Assembly (NCBI GenBank): GCA_903925515.1
Contig: CAIYFP010000061.1
Coordinates: 1 to 26,316, forward strand
Source: an uncultured Verrucomicrobiota bacterium
GTDB lineage: Bacteria > Verrucomicrobiota > Verrucomicrobiia > Limisphaerales > UBA9464
DNA: 26,316 bases
Direction of reading: 5' to 3'
Within the stretch, counting starts at the first letter, position 1; each line of letters opens with the position of its first letter. Position numbers and translations under genes: made by a program. Below, one piece after another: positions 14,890-22,308 of this stretch. The notes beneath the pieces were generated by a model. It was not told the DNA's origin. It made no database searches and was given only the letters and a program-made list of their open reading frames with translations.

Positions 14890-15579
14890 ATCGAAGGCCA
14901 AATCCTACCCCCCGCCGCCCCGCACGGCCAAGCCCGAAGGCTCGGCCGAAATCCCAGCACACGGGCTCGTGAGGCCACCCACCCCGCGAGGACATCCGGA
15001 CGGCGGTCCGGATTCCCTTCGCCTCCCGTCGCGCCCGGCCCGGCCGCAGCGTCCGCGGCAATGCCCCGGGTGCCTCCCGCCCACGGCCGTCGCACCCCAC
15101 GCCCGCCGCCCCCTAATCCCCGCGCAAGGAGGCGGGAAGCCCGCGATCCGGACGCGGGCGGGTTGCGGCAGGCTTCGTGCCAACACGCCATCGCGGCGGA
15201 TGGGCATGAACCCATGCATGGGCATCCCCGAGACGGCATGCCTCGCGTCATGGCGGCATGGCGCGAGGGATTCCCCGCTGCGTGCACCTCGGAACCTGCG
15301 CTTGGGACGGATTGGGTTTTTTCGCGCCAAGACGCCAAGGCGCCGAGGCACCATGAACACCCGTCTTTTCAACCCTGCGTCGGCGCAGCGCGAGGCGAGA
15401 ACCGGGCACCCCGGGAGTGCTTGCGCGGGGATCGGGGCCGCATGAAACCCGTTCCCTTTCCGCGACGACGGGGATATGCAGTTCCCAAGCGCAGGGTCCT
15501 GCTCCATGTCGTCCTCCATTCCATCCCGAGGTTGTCTTCTCCCGGTTGCCATGGGCCGCCGGCGAGCCCATCCCTGCCC
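14890..15579. other. 690-base region without a recognised gene
   Basis: No convincing coding frame. It holds repeat R2 copy B (15115-15223), the perfect 12-base palindrome CCCATGCATGGG (15211-15222), a hairpin CCCGCG/CGCGGG near 15141-15159, and a GCGCCAAGACGCCAAGGCGC stretch after a T-run near 15316-15345. It must also contain the promoters of the divergent moeB and DUF1501 genes; none is clear by eye. Confidence 0.55.
15115..15223 (-). repeat. Interspersed repeat R2, copy B (inverted relative to copy A)
   Basis: The reverse complement of this 109-base segment aligns with 9371-9478 along its whole length, with about sixteen substitutions and one single-base gap by eye. Here the internal stem CCCGCG/CGCGGG is intact, while copy A has lost pairing at that place. 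Confidence 0.75.
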
Positions 15580-17037
15580 ATGAATCCATGGGGCACAAGG
15601 TTGTCGGCCCGCGGGGCGCGCCTGCTGGACCGGCGGGGGTTCCTGGCGTCGGCGTCGCATGGGCTGGGCGCGGCCGCGTTGGCCTCCTTGCTGGCGCGGG
15701 ACCGGTTGCTGGCCTCGGAGGGAACGGGGCCGTATTCCCCGCGCGAGCCGCATTTCGCGCCCCGTGCACGCAACGTGGTGGTGGTGTTTTGCGCGGGGGC
15801 GGTCTCGCAGCTGGAGACATGGGACTACAAGCCGGCGTTGATTGAACAGGACAGCAAGCCGTTGCAGGGCGGCCCGGCGGTGACGTTCCAAGGCCCTGCC
15901 GGCGAGCTCGCGCGCCCCCAGTACGCGTTCCGCCAGCGCGGGAACACGGGGAAATGGGTGTCGGACCTCGTGCCCCACCTCGCTCAACTGACGGACGAGA
16001 TCGCGTTCGTGCACTCGCTCACCAGCAAGAGCAACACCCACGGGCCCGCCGAGAACTTCCTGTCCACGGGCTCCGTGCTCGACGGGTTCCCCTCCCTCGG
16101 CGCATGGGTGACGCACGCGCTGGGGACGGAGTCGCAGGACCTGCCCGCGTACGTGGCGATCCCGGACCCGCGCGGCGTGCCGCAGGCGGGCTCGAACAAC
16201 TGGGGGCCCGGCTTCCTCCCGGCGGTGTTCCAAGGCACCCCCATGAGCGCCGCCGCGCCGCCCCGGCACCTCGCGCGGCCCCCGGGCGTCACCGAGCACG
16301 CCGACGCCGCCGCCCGTCGCCTGCTCCGGGGGATGAACGAGCGGCACCTTGCGGCCCATGCGGGCGACGACCGCCTCGCCGCGCGCATCGCCAGCTACGA
16401 GCTTGCGGCACGCATGCAACTGAGCGTGCCCGGCATCATGGACCTCTCGGGCGAGCCCGCGCACGTGTTGCGGATGTATGGCGCAGACGACACGCGCGAC
16501 CCGCTGAAGGCGGCGTTCGCAAGGAACTGCATCCTCGCGCGCAGGCTGGTCGAGCGAGGGGTGCGATTCGTGCAGCTCTTCAATGGCGCGTACGCCAGCG
16601 GCGGGGAGCTGAACTGGGATGGCCACAACAAGCTCCGGGAACAGTACGACCGCCACGGGCGCATCATGGACCAGCCCGTCGCGGCGCTCGTCCGGGACCT
16701 GCGCCAGCGCGGGTTGCTCAAGGACACGCTGGTGGTCTGGTGCACGGAGTTCGGGCGCATGCCCATGTTCCAGAAGGGCTCGCAGGGCCGGGACCACAAC
16801 CCCGACGGCTTCACGTGCTGGCTTACGGGTGCGGGCGTCCGGCCCGGCGTAAGCCATGGACGGACCGACGACCTCGGCCGCCGCGCCGTCGAGGACGTCA
16901 CCACGCTCTACGACTTCAACGCCACGATCCTCCACCTGCTCGGGCTCGACCACGAGCGACTCACGTTCGAGCACAACGGCGTGCGACGCCGACTCACGAA
17001 CGTCGAGGGCGAGGTGATCCGTGCCGTCCTTGCATGA
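15580..17037 (+). CDS. DUF1501 protein, Tat-exported (sulfatase-like)
   Basis: The 485-residue protein is a DUF1501 member, an alkaline-phosphatase/sulfatase-like family abundant in Planctomycetota and Verrucomicrobiota. It starts with a twin-arginine signal: LLDRRGFLASASHGLGAAAL (15-34). Family signatures follow: NVVVVFCAGAVSQLETWDYK, SLTSKSNTHGPAENFLSTGS, PAYVAIPDPRG, GVRFVQLFNGAY, LVVWCTEFGRMP, GRDHNPDGFTCWLTGAGV and TLYDFNATILHLLGLDHE. The ATG at 15580 gives a normal start, but no good ribosome site precedes it. DUF1501 genes usually sit beside DUF1549/DUF1553 cytochrome-c-like genes; here that partner is missing and the next gene, coupled by ATGA, is a GH10-like protein. The biochemical role of the family is not established. 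Confidence 0.92.
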   Translation: MNPWGTRLSARGARLLDRRGFLASASHGLGAAALASLLARDRLLASEGTGPYSPREPHFAPRARNVVVVFCAGAVSQLETWDYKPALIEQDSKPLQGGPAVTFQGPAGELARPQYAFRQRGNTGKWVSDLVPHLAQLTDEIAFVHSLTSKSNTHGPAENFLSTGSVLDGFPSLGAWVTHALGTESQDLPAYVAIPDPRGVPQAGSNNWGPGFLPAVFQGTPMSAAAPPRHLARPPGVTEHADAAARRLLRGMNERHLAAHAGDDRLAARIASYELAARMQLSVPGIMDLSGEPAHVLRMYGADDTRDPLKAAFARNCILARRLVERGVRFVQLFNGAYASGGELNWDGHNKLREQYDRHGRIMDQPVAALVRDLRQRGLLKDTLVVWCTEFGRMPMFQKGSQGRDHNPDGFTCWLTGAGVRPGVSHGRTDDLGRRAVEDVTTLYDFNATILHLLGLDHERLTFEHNGVRRRLTNVEGEVIRAVLA

Positions 17038-18341
17038 ACCAAACGATGAAGACGCAACGGATCGCAGCCTGGATCGGATTCCTTGCCATCACCCATGCGA
17101 GCGTCGCCGCCGAGCCCGAGCCCGCATGGAGGCAACGCGCCGCCGCGACCGTCGAGTCCCATCGCAAGGCAACCCTCGCCGTCGAGGTCGTCGATGAACA
17201 CGGCGTCGGAGTGCCGGGCGCTCGCGTGGCGGTGAGGCAGTTGACCCACGACTTCCAGTGGTGCGCCCCGGCCCCGGCCGCCGGGACGGGACGTTCGCCC
17301 CTGTTCAACACGGTTCGCATGGTGAGGCGTCCGAATGAAGGCATGGCCGCGTTCGAGGACGCGTTTCGCAAGGCCTCGCGCGACGGGCTCAGGGTCCACG
17401 CCGCATGGCACGGCGGCGGCTCGACGGACGGCGCCACGGCATGGACCGACGTCGCCGCGTGGGACTTGCCACGTTCGACGTCCGCCGCGGGCCGGGATGC
17501 CGTCGTCCGTTCGCTGCGCCACGCGTCCCCCTTCGCGCGCCTGTTCTGGCCTTGCGGCGACATGGGCGGGCCCGACGGACGCACGAGGGTCGCCGCCGCC
17601 CGCGGCGAGGCCCTCCAGCTCGCCCAGCAGGGTTTCGGGGTGGACGGATTGGTTGCGGAGTTCCGCACGGCGCCCATGGCGGGTGATCCGGAGGACTGGC
17701 TGGCGCTCCTCGACGAGGGCGCGGACGCGCAGGGCAAGGCGGCGCAACTGACATGGCATGTCGTCGCGCGGTTGCAGGGCGCGGACCATGGAGCCGCCGA
17801 GGCCAGTCGATTGTCGGACCTGCTGTGGGTCGCCTTCGGACACCCGGCGGTGACGGGGATTTCCGTCCATGCAGGCGATGGCGCCGGCAATCCCCTTCTC
17901 GACTCGGGCGGCCTCACGGCGGCGGGGGTGGCGTGGAGCAACCTGGTTTGCAAGGAATGGTCCACGCGAGCGGGCGCACGCACGTCGATCTCGGGGAGGG
18001 CCGAGCTCCGGGTGTTCCGAGGGGAGCACGAGGTCTTGGTGGAGCATGGCGGCCAGCGTTTCAACGAGAGGGCCGTCGTGTCGGCCGACGCCGTGGCGCG
18101 CGTGGTGGTGCCGGTGACGCGACCCATGCTGGCGGCGGAGCCGGGAGCCTTGGTGAAGTTCACATGGCCTGCCCAGGCGAGCGGCTTTGTCCTGGAATGG
18201 TCCGAGGACCCCACCGCCGGTCCATGGACGCGATGCGAGACGTTTGCGGTCCGGGGCCGGGACGCGTGGCGCCAGGAGGCGGGGGCGGCCTCGGCTGCCC
18301 GGTTCTATCGGCTCCGCCGCGGAGGTTCGGAACCCGAGTGA
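17034..18341 (+). CDS. Secreted GH10-related protein, probably catalytically degenerate
   Basis: The 435-residue product has a signal peptide (MKTQRIAAWIGFLAITHASV, cleavage near AAE/PEP). Next comes a short beta domain, ESHRKATLAVEVVDEHGVGV then PGARVAVRQLTHDFQW, as precedes GH10 xylanase-like barrels in Verrucomicrobiota. The middle part keeps GH10-like landmarks (DGLRVHAAWH, WSNLVCKEWSTRAG, then a GRAELRVFRGEHEVLVEHGG strand pair). I cannot find the acid/base motif (W-D-x-V-N-E type), and the nucleophile region reads LVAEFRTAP instead of ITExD. The end carries a verrucomicrobial C-terminal beta module finishing in ARFYRLRR. It is likely a binding or inactive relative; the carbohydrate is unknown. 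ATG 17046 (MKTQR) is an alternative start. It shares ATGA with DUF1501. Confidence 0.65.
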   Translation: MNQTMKTQRIAAWIGFLAITHASVAAEPEPAWRQRAAATVESHRKATLAVEVVDEHGVGVPGARVAVRQLTHDFQWCAPAPAAGTGRSPLFNTVRMVRRPNEGMAAFEDAFRKASRDGLRVHAAWHGGGSTDGATAWTDVAAWDLPRSTSAAGRDAVVRSLRHASPFARLFWPCGDMGGPDGRTRVAAARGEALQLAQQGFGVDGLVAEFRTAPMAGDPEDWLALLDEGADAQGKAAQLTWHVVARLQGADHGAAEASRLSDLLWVAFGHPAVTGISVHAGDGAGNPLLDSGGLTAAGVAWSNLVCKEWSTRAGARTSISGRAELRVFRGEHEVLVEHGGQRFNERAVVSADAVARVVVPVTRPMLAAEPGALVKFTWPAQASGFVLEWSEDPTAGPWTRCETFAVRGRDAWRQEAGAASAARFYRLRRGGSEPE

Positions 18342-18363
18342 ACGGCCCGGGAAGGCATCGGCC

Positions 18364-18828
18364 ATGGCACTCGCACGCATCCTGATCGACGGCTACAGCC
18401 TGCTCCACGCATGGCCCGGGCTGGTCCGCGGCCATGCGCCGCACTCGGCGAAGGCGCGGGACTTGCTGGTCGCTGCCCTCACGCGTTACCACGACGCCAC
18501 GGGCGTTCCGTTGACCATCTTCTTCGACGGGCAAGGCGCGCCCACGGGCACGCCCAAGGCCGCGTCGTCGCGCGGCGTCGAGGTCTTGTACTCGCCCCCG
18601 GGAAAGACGGCGGACGACCTCATCGAGCGGGTCGCCTACCGGATGCGGGCGTTCGGGGAGGTGTTGGTGGTGACAAACGACATCGCCGAGCGCGAGACGG
18701 TCGCCGCCAGCGGGGCGTACACGCGGTCGTGCGAGGCCTTCGTCGGCGAGGTGGAGTCCATCGGCGGGCAAATCGCCCGGGACCTACGCGACCACAACCG
18801 ACGGGAACGGGACCGCTGGCAGCGATGA
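18364..18828 (+). CDS. NYN-domain (YacP-like) endoribonuclease
   Basis: The 154-residue protein is a single NYN/PIN-like nuclease domain of the YacP family; Bacillus YacP (Rae1) cuts mRNA on the ribosome. The acidic active-site positions are visible: D9 in ILIDGYSLL, D55 in TIFFDGQGAP, D84/D85 in GKTADDLIERV and D106 in VVTNDIAER. The last helix ends in RDLRDHNRRERDRWQR. The ATG at 18364 fits the family start, with GGAAGG twelve bases upstream. It lies 22 bases after the GH10-like gene and may be transcribed with it, without an obvious functional tie. Confidence 0.85.
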   Translation: MALARILIDGYSLLHAWPGLVRGHAPHSAKARDLLVAALTRYHDATGVPLTIFFDGQGAPTGTPKAASSRGVEVLYSPPGKTADDLIERVAYRMRAFGEVLVVTNDIAERETVAASGAYTRSCEAFVGEVESIGGQIARDLRDHNRRERDRWQR

Positions 18829-18843
18829 CGATCGCCAACCCAA

Positions 18844-18860
18844 TGGCCTCTTGAAGGCCA
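18844..18860. terminator. Hairpin after the NYN gene
   Basis: TGGCCT pairs perfectly with AGGCCA around the loop CTTGA, 15 bases after the NYN stop. No T-run follows, so termination is uncertain. Confidence 0.35.
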
Positions 18861-18885
18861 CGGGCGCGTCTGGTTCAAACGGCGC

Positions 18886-20037
18886 ATGCCGGAAAAGCCA
18901 TCGCCCGTGAGCGCACCCCTGGCGGTGCTCTACCTGCCCCCGCTCGCGTCGCATCGGGATGACGAGCTGGAGCTCCTCGCGCGCAAGCTCGCGGTCGCGC
19001 TGGACAGGCAGTCGGCGGATGGGGCCTGCCAGTACGAGGTGATCCCGCTGACCCAGGACGTCGGGGGCAAGCCGCAACCCGTGTGGCGGATTCGCCGGAC
19101 GGGACCGGACGACACGGCCCCGCGCCCGGTGGCCGACGTCTCGATGGTGGACTACCGGGAGACCCTGATGGCGCGGCATCGGGGCCGGGTGTTGATCTGG
19201 AAATGCCTCCTGGCCGGGTACGGCACGTTCGAGCTGGCGCGTCGCCTGCTCCTGCACCTTCTCGGGCGAAGGTCGCGCGTGGCAACGCGCCAGGAGGTGT
19301 TCCAGACGTTCATCGTGCTGGGCGGCATGGCGCTCGTGATCGCGTACCTGTCGATCCTCGTCCTGTCCGGGCTGCGGCTTGTGACGGAGGCGATCCAAGG
19401 CCCCGCGGGCCAGCCCGTCGCCGAGGCCGCACCCGTGCCGGCAAGCCCCGCGCCGGGCATAGGACCGCAGCGGACCACGCAATGGCACGACGTGGACCTG
19501 GACAACGGCCCCGAAAAGGTGAGGGAGCGCATGCAGGCGCCGGCCACGGGGGCGGGGACGTCGCCCCCCGCCCGGAACGGGGCTCCGACCTGGGGCATGG
19601 AAGGGGTGGCGAGGTGGTGGCGGGATGCCTATCCCGGCGCGGGGCTGCTGCTCAGCATCGTCGTGGCGCTGCGCCTGTTCAGCCGAGACCGCGCGGCCTT
19701 GGTGGGATGGGTGACCCGGATGTCGGAGGAGATGTTGGCGTTCGTCTTCTACCTCGGCATGGGCGACCGGCGGGCGGAGGTGACCGGCATGGTGGACGAA
19801 CGCGTGGAGAAGCTTCTTGAGGCGGGGCATGGCTACGAACGCGTCGCGCTCATGGGCTACAGCTTTGGAAGCATCGTGGCACTCGACGTGCTCTTCCCTG
19901 CCGACGACATCCGGGCGCGGCGGCTGGACCGGGTGGACACGCTGGTGACGATTGGCGCGCCGGTGTCGTTCATCATGACTTACTGGCCCGGCTACTTCGG
20001 GGGCCGCAGCCGCAAGCACGCGGCGCTGCAATCCTAG
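18886..20037 (+). CDS. Membrane alpha/beta hydrolase-like protein, N-terminal part (ends at in-frame TAG)
   Basis: The 383-residue product ends at TAG 20035-20037. It has an alpha/beta-hydrolase start (APLAVLYLPPLASHRDDELE), a first membrane helix at about 139-163, a Pro/Ala-rich linker (173-235), a second hydrophobic helix at about 251-264, and the nucleophile elbow GYSFG (324-328, S326) in ERVALMGYSFGSIVALDVL. The stretch TLVTIGAPVSFIMTYWPG continues the fold. The frame goes on past the stop for 124 codons with the rest of the domain, so this is most likely the front half of one gene interrupted by a nonsense codon. I know no substrate for the family. There is no visible ribosome site at 18886. 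Confidence 0.7.
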   Translation: MPEKPSPVSAPLAVLYLPPLASHRDDELELLARKLAVALDRQSADGACQYEVIPLTQDVGGKPQPVWRIRRTGPDDTAPRPVADVSMVDYRETLMARHRGRVLIWKCLLAGYGTFELARRLLLHLLGRRSRVATRQEVFQTFIVLGGMALVIAYLSILVLSGLRLVTEAIQGPAGQPVAEAAPVPASPAPGIGPQRTTQWHDVDLDNGPEKVRERMQAPATGAGTSPPARNGAPTWGMEGVARWWRDAYPGAGLLLSIVVALRLFSRDRAALVGWVTRMSEEMLAFVFYLGMGDRRAEVTGMVDERVEKLLEAGHGYERVALMGYSFGSIVALDVLFPADDIRARRLDRVDTLVTIGAPVSFIMTYWPGYFGGRSRKHAALQS

Positions 20038-20409
20038 GTGAACGTGTTTTCCCCGGTGGACGTGCTCGCCACCGAGTTCGACCCGGCGCCGCCCGAGCCC
20101 GGCGAGGTGGCGCTGCAACCGTCGCACGGCACGCCCGATGCACTGTGGCGCGGCCCGGATCGGGAGCACTCATTCCGCGAGGGGGCTGCGGAGGGAAGCC
20201 TGACATGGTTTGGCACGTTCGCCCTGCTCGGGATTCGGGCCCATGAGATGTACTGGTCTCCGGAGGACGGGCACGAGCGCAATTGCCTGCACCTCGTGGT
20301 GGCCGAGTTGTTCCCGGCCGAGGCCGGCGCAGGCGTTTCCAGTACGGACGGGCCCAGCCCTGTGCCCGCCGATACGGGGATGCCGGAGCCGGGCGGGAGC
20401 GCTCGTTGA
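20038..20409 (+). pseudogene. C-terminal part of the same hydrolase, after the TAG
   Basis: In the same frame, directly after the TAG, a 123-codon open frame begins VNVFSPVDVLATEF. If TAG were TGG, the joint would read QSWVNVFSPVDVLA, a natural continuation with a probable acidic triad residue (D8 of this part). The likely triad histidine is H69 in GIRAHEMYW. A GTG stands at the first codon, but there is no separate ribosome site and no complete fold, so independent function is unlikely. The end is followed 31 bases later by the prepilin-like gene. Confidence 0.65.
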
Positions 20410-20440
20410 CCCATTTGGGTTCGGCGATAGGGTCCGACCC

Positions 20441-21178
20441 ATGAACGGACGGGTTGCGGGGCGCCATGGGTTCACCTTGATCGAGTTGTTGGTCGTGATC
20501 GCGATCATCGCGATCCTCGCGGGAATGCTCCTGCCCGCTCTGGGCCGGGCCAAGATCCGGGCACAAGGGATGAAGTGCGTCAGCAACTCCCGCCAGCTCG
20601 GCCTCGCGTTCCTGCTCTACGCCGAGGACAACAACCAGCGCCTCCCGGACCTCTACACCAAGTGGTGGGGCAACAACGCCCCGGAACCCGGCGGCCTCTG
20701 GTGGTTCCAGACCTTGTCGTCGGGCCGCTACCTCACCGCCAACACGGTCAGCAACAACGTCTGGCGTTGCCCCGCCGTGAAGCCCAAGGATGTGCAACGC
20801 ATCTTCGGCGCCGCATGGGAGGGCTACGGCCCCGTCGAGAGCACGATCATCCGCTACGCCTACGCCAACGCCTCCCAACGCGTCGGCAGCCGTTCCCTCA
20901 CCGACATCCGCCGCACCAGCGAGCTTTGGCTCATGGGCGACACCGGCGTCCCGCGCATCCCGTCGAGGGCGCCCGAGGGCGGCTACACCACGGAGATCGT
21001 CACGTTCCCGCCCGACCCTTCCAACGGATGGAACCTGTGGCAGCCCCAGAAGCAGCCCGCCTGCCGTCACAACGCCAAGGCCAACATCACCTTCGTCGAT
21101 GGCCATGTGGAGACCTGGAACTACAAGGACCTCCGCTCTAACAAAAACAACGTGTTCGGCATGAACGACCAGTTCTAG
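20441..21178 (+). CDS. Type IV pilin-like protein, H-X9-DG class
   Basis: The 245-residue protein has a class III prepilin leader: cleavage G10/F11 in RHGFTLIELLVVIAIIAILA, with E15 at position +5 and a hydrophobic helix to about residue 34. Near the C-terminus lies the H-X9-DG motif: H210, nine residues, then D220-G221 (CRHNAKANITFVDGHVE). Proteins with this tail are very numerous in Planctomycetota and Verrucomicrobiota; they are processed by prepilin peptidase and resemble type II secretion pseudopilins, and their role is not settled. No pilus assembly genes are adjacent. The ATG at 20441 puts the leader at the normal length. Confidence 0.92.
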   Translation: MNGRVAGRHGFTLIELLVVIAIIAILAGMLLPALGRAKIRAQGMKCVSNSRQLGLAFLLYAEDNNQRLPDLYTKWWGNNAPEPGGLWWFQTLSSGRYLTANTVSNNVWRCPAVKPKDVQRIFGAAWEGYGPVESTIIRYAYANASQRVGSRSLTDIRRTSELWLMGDTGVPRIPSRAPEGGYTTEIVTFPPDPSNGWNLWQPQKQPACRHNAKANITFVDGHVETWNYKDLRSNKNNVFGMNDQF

Positions 21179-21216
21179 CCGCGCAACCGCGGCCCGAGGC
21201 CCCGCCCCTCCATCCC

Positions 21217-22278
21217 ATGCAACTCCAGCACTGCCGCTTCGACCTCGCCCTTCGCCATCACTGGGCCATTGCAACCGACCTCGGGCGCGGCGGCGGCAAG
21301 AGCGTGTACCCAGTCGTGCTCGTGGACCTCCGCGACGCCCACGGCCGCCACGGCGTTGGCGAGGCCTCTCCGTCCAGCCAGTACGGCGAATCCCACGAGA
21401 CGGTCGCACGCTTCCTCGCCATGGTGGACCCGGGTCGCCTCTCCTTCGACGACCTCCCCGGCAGCCTTGCGTACGTCGAGTCCGTTGCCGCCGGCAACGG
21501 CCCCGCCAAGTGCGCCCTCGACATTGCGTTGCTCGACGGCGCCGCTCGGGCCGCCAACAAGCCCCTGTGCGAGTTCCTGGGGCTCGGCCCCTTCGCCGAG
21601 CGGCATCACCTGTCGTCGTTCACCCTCGGCATCGACACCCCGGCCAAGATGGCCGCCAAGACCATCGAGGCCGCCCCATACCCGGTGCTCAAGCTCAAGC
21701 TGGGCAGTGCTTCGGACCGTGAGAACATGGATGCCGTGAGGGCCGCCGCCGGGGGCCGCCGCCTGCGTGTCGATGCCAACGCCGCGTGGACGTCCAAGGA
21801 GGACGCCCTCCACAACATCGAGTGGCTCGCCTCCCTCGGCGACGTCGAGTTTGTCGAGCAACCCATGCCGCCCTCGCTCCCGACCTCGGACTGGGCATGG
21901 CTCAAGGCGCGCTCGCCCCTGCCCTTGTTTGGCGACGAGTTGTACCAGCACGCCTCCGACGCCTCCCGCTGCGCCGAGTGCGTCCATGGCGTCAACGTGA
22001 AGCTCGTGAAGACGGGCGGGGTCACCCGCGGGAAGCAAGCCCTCGAGGCCGCGCGTTCCCAGGGCCTGCAGACCATGCTCGGCTGCATGATCGAGTCCTC
22101 CGTCCTCATCTCGGCCGCCGCCCATCTCGCCGCCCTGACCGACCACCTCGACCTCGACGGCAACGTGCTGATCACCAACGACCCCTACGAGGGCGTGCGC
22201 AACCGCGGGGGCTGGCTTTCGTTCGAGGGTGTCGCCGAGGCCTCGGGCCTCCGAGTGCGTCCGCGCAGGGTTGGATGA
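21217..22278 (+). CDS. Dipeptide epimerase-like enolase-superfamily enzyme
   Basis: The 353-residue protein is a mandelate-racemase/muconate-cycloisomerase-type enolase-superfamily enzyme, nearest to L-Ala-D/L-Glu epimerases. The catalytic and metal residues are all visible: the KxK pair in VLKLKLG (K159, K161), metal ligands D186 in RVDANAAW, E214 in EFVEQPMP and D240 in LFGDELYQ, and the second base in NVKLVKTGG (K265). Such enzymes epimerise dipeptides, often from murein peptide recycling; the exact dipeptide cannot be read here. Upstream, 38 bases away, is the prepilin-like gene. It converges with dnaE across only 30 bases containing GGGGCCCC but no clear terminator. Confidence 0.9.
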   Translation: MQLQHCRFDLALRHHWAIATDLGRGGGKSVYPVVLVDLRDAHGRHGVGEASPSSQYGESHETVARFLAMVDPGRLSFDDLPGSLAYVESVAAGNGPAKCALDIALLDGAARAANKPLCEFLGLGPFAERHHLSSFTLGIDTPAKMAAKTIEAAPYPVLKLKLGSASDRENMDAVRAAAGGRRLRVDANAAWTSKEDALHNIEWLASLGDVEFVEQPMPPSLPTSDWAWLKARSPLPLFGDELYQHASDASRCAECVHGVNVKLVKTGGVTRGKQALEAARSQGLQTMLGCMIESSVLISAAAHLAALTDHLDLDGNVLITNDPYEGVRNRGGWLSFEGVAEASGLRVRPRRVG

Positions 22279-22308
22279 TGCCCCCATCGGCCGGGGCCCC
22301 TCGCCTGA

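Noticed and set aside
14905..16974. 689-codon leftward frame antisense to DUF1501
   Set aside because: It is a GC-rich shadow frame; the DUF1501 protein on the plus strand has clear family motifs.
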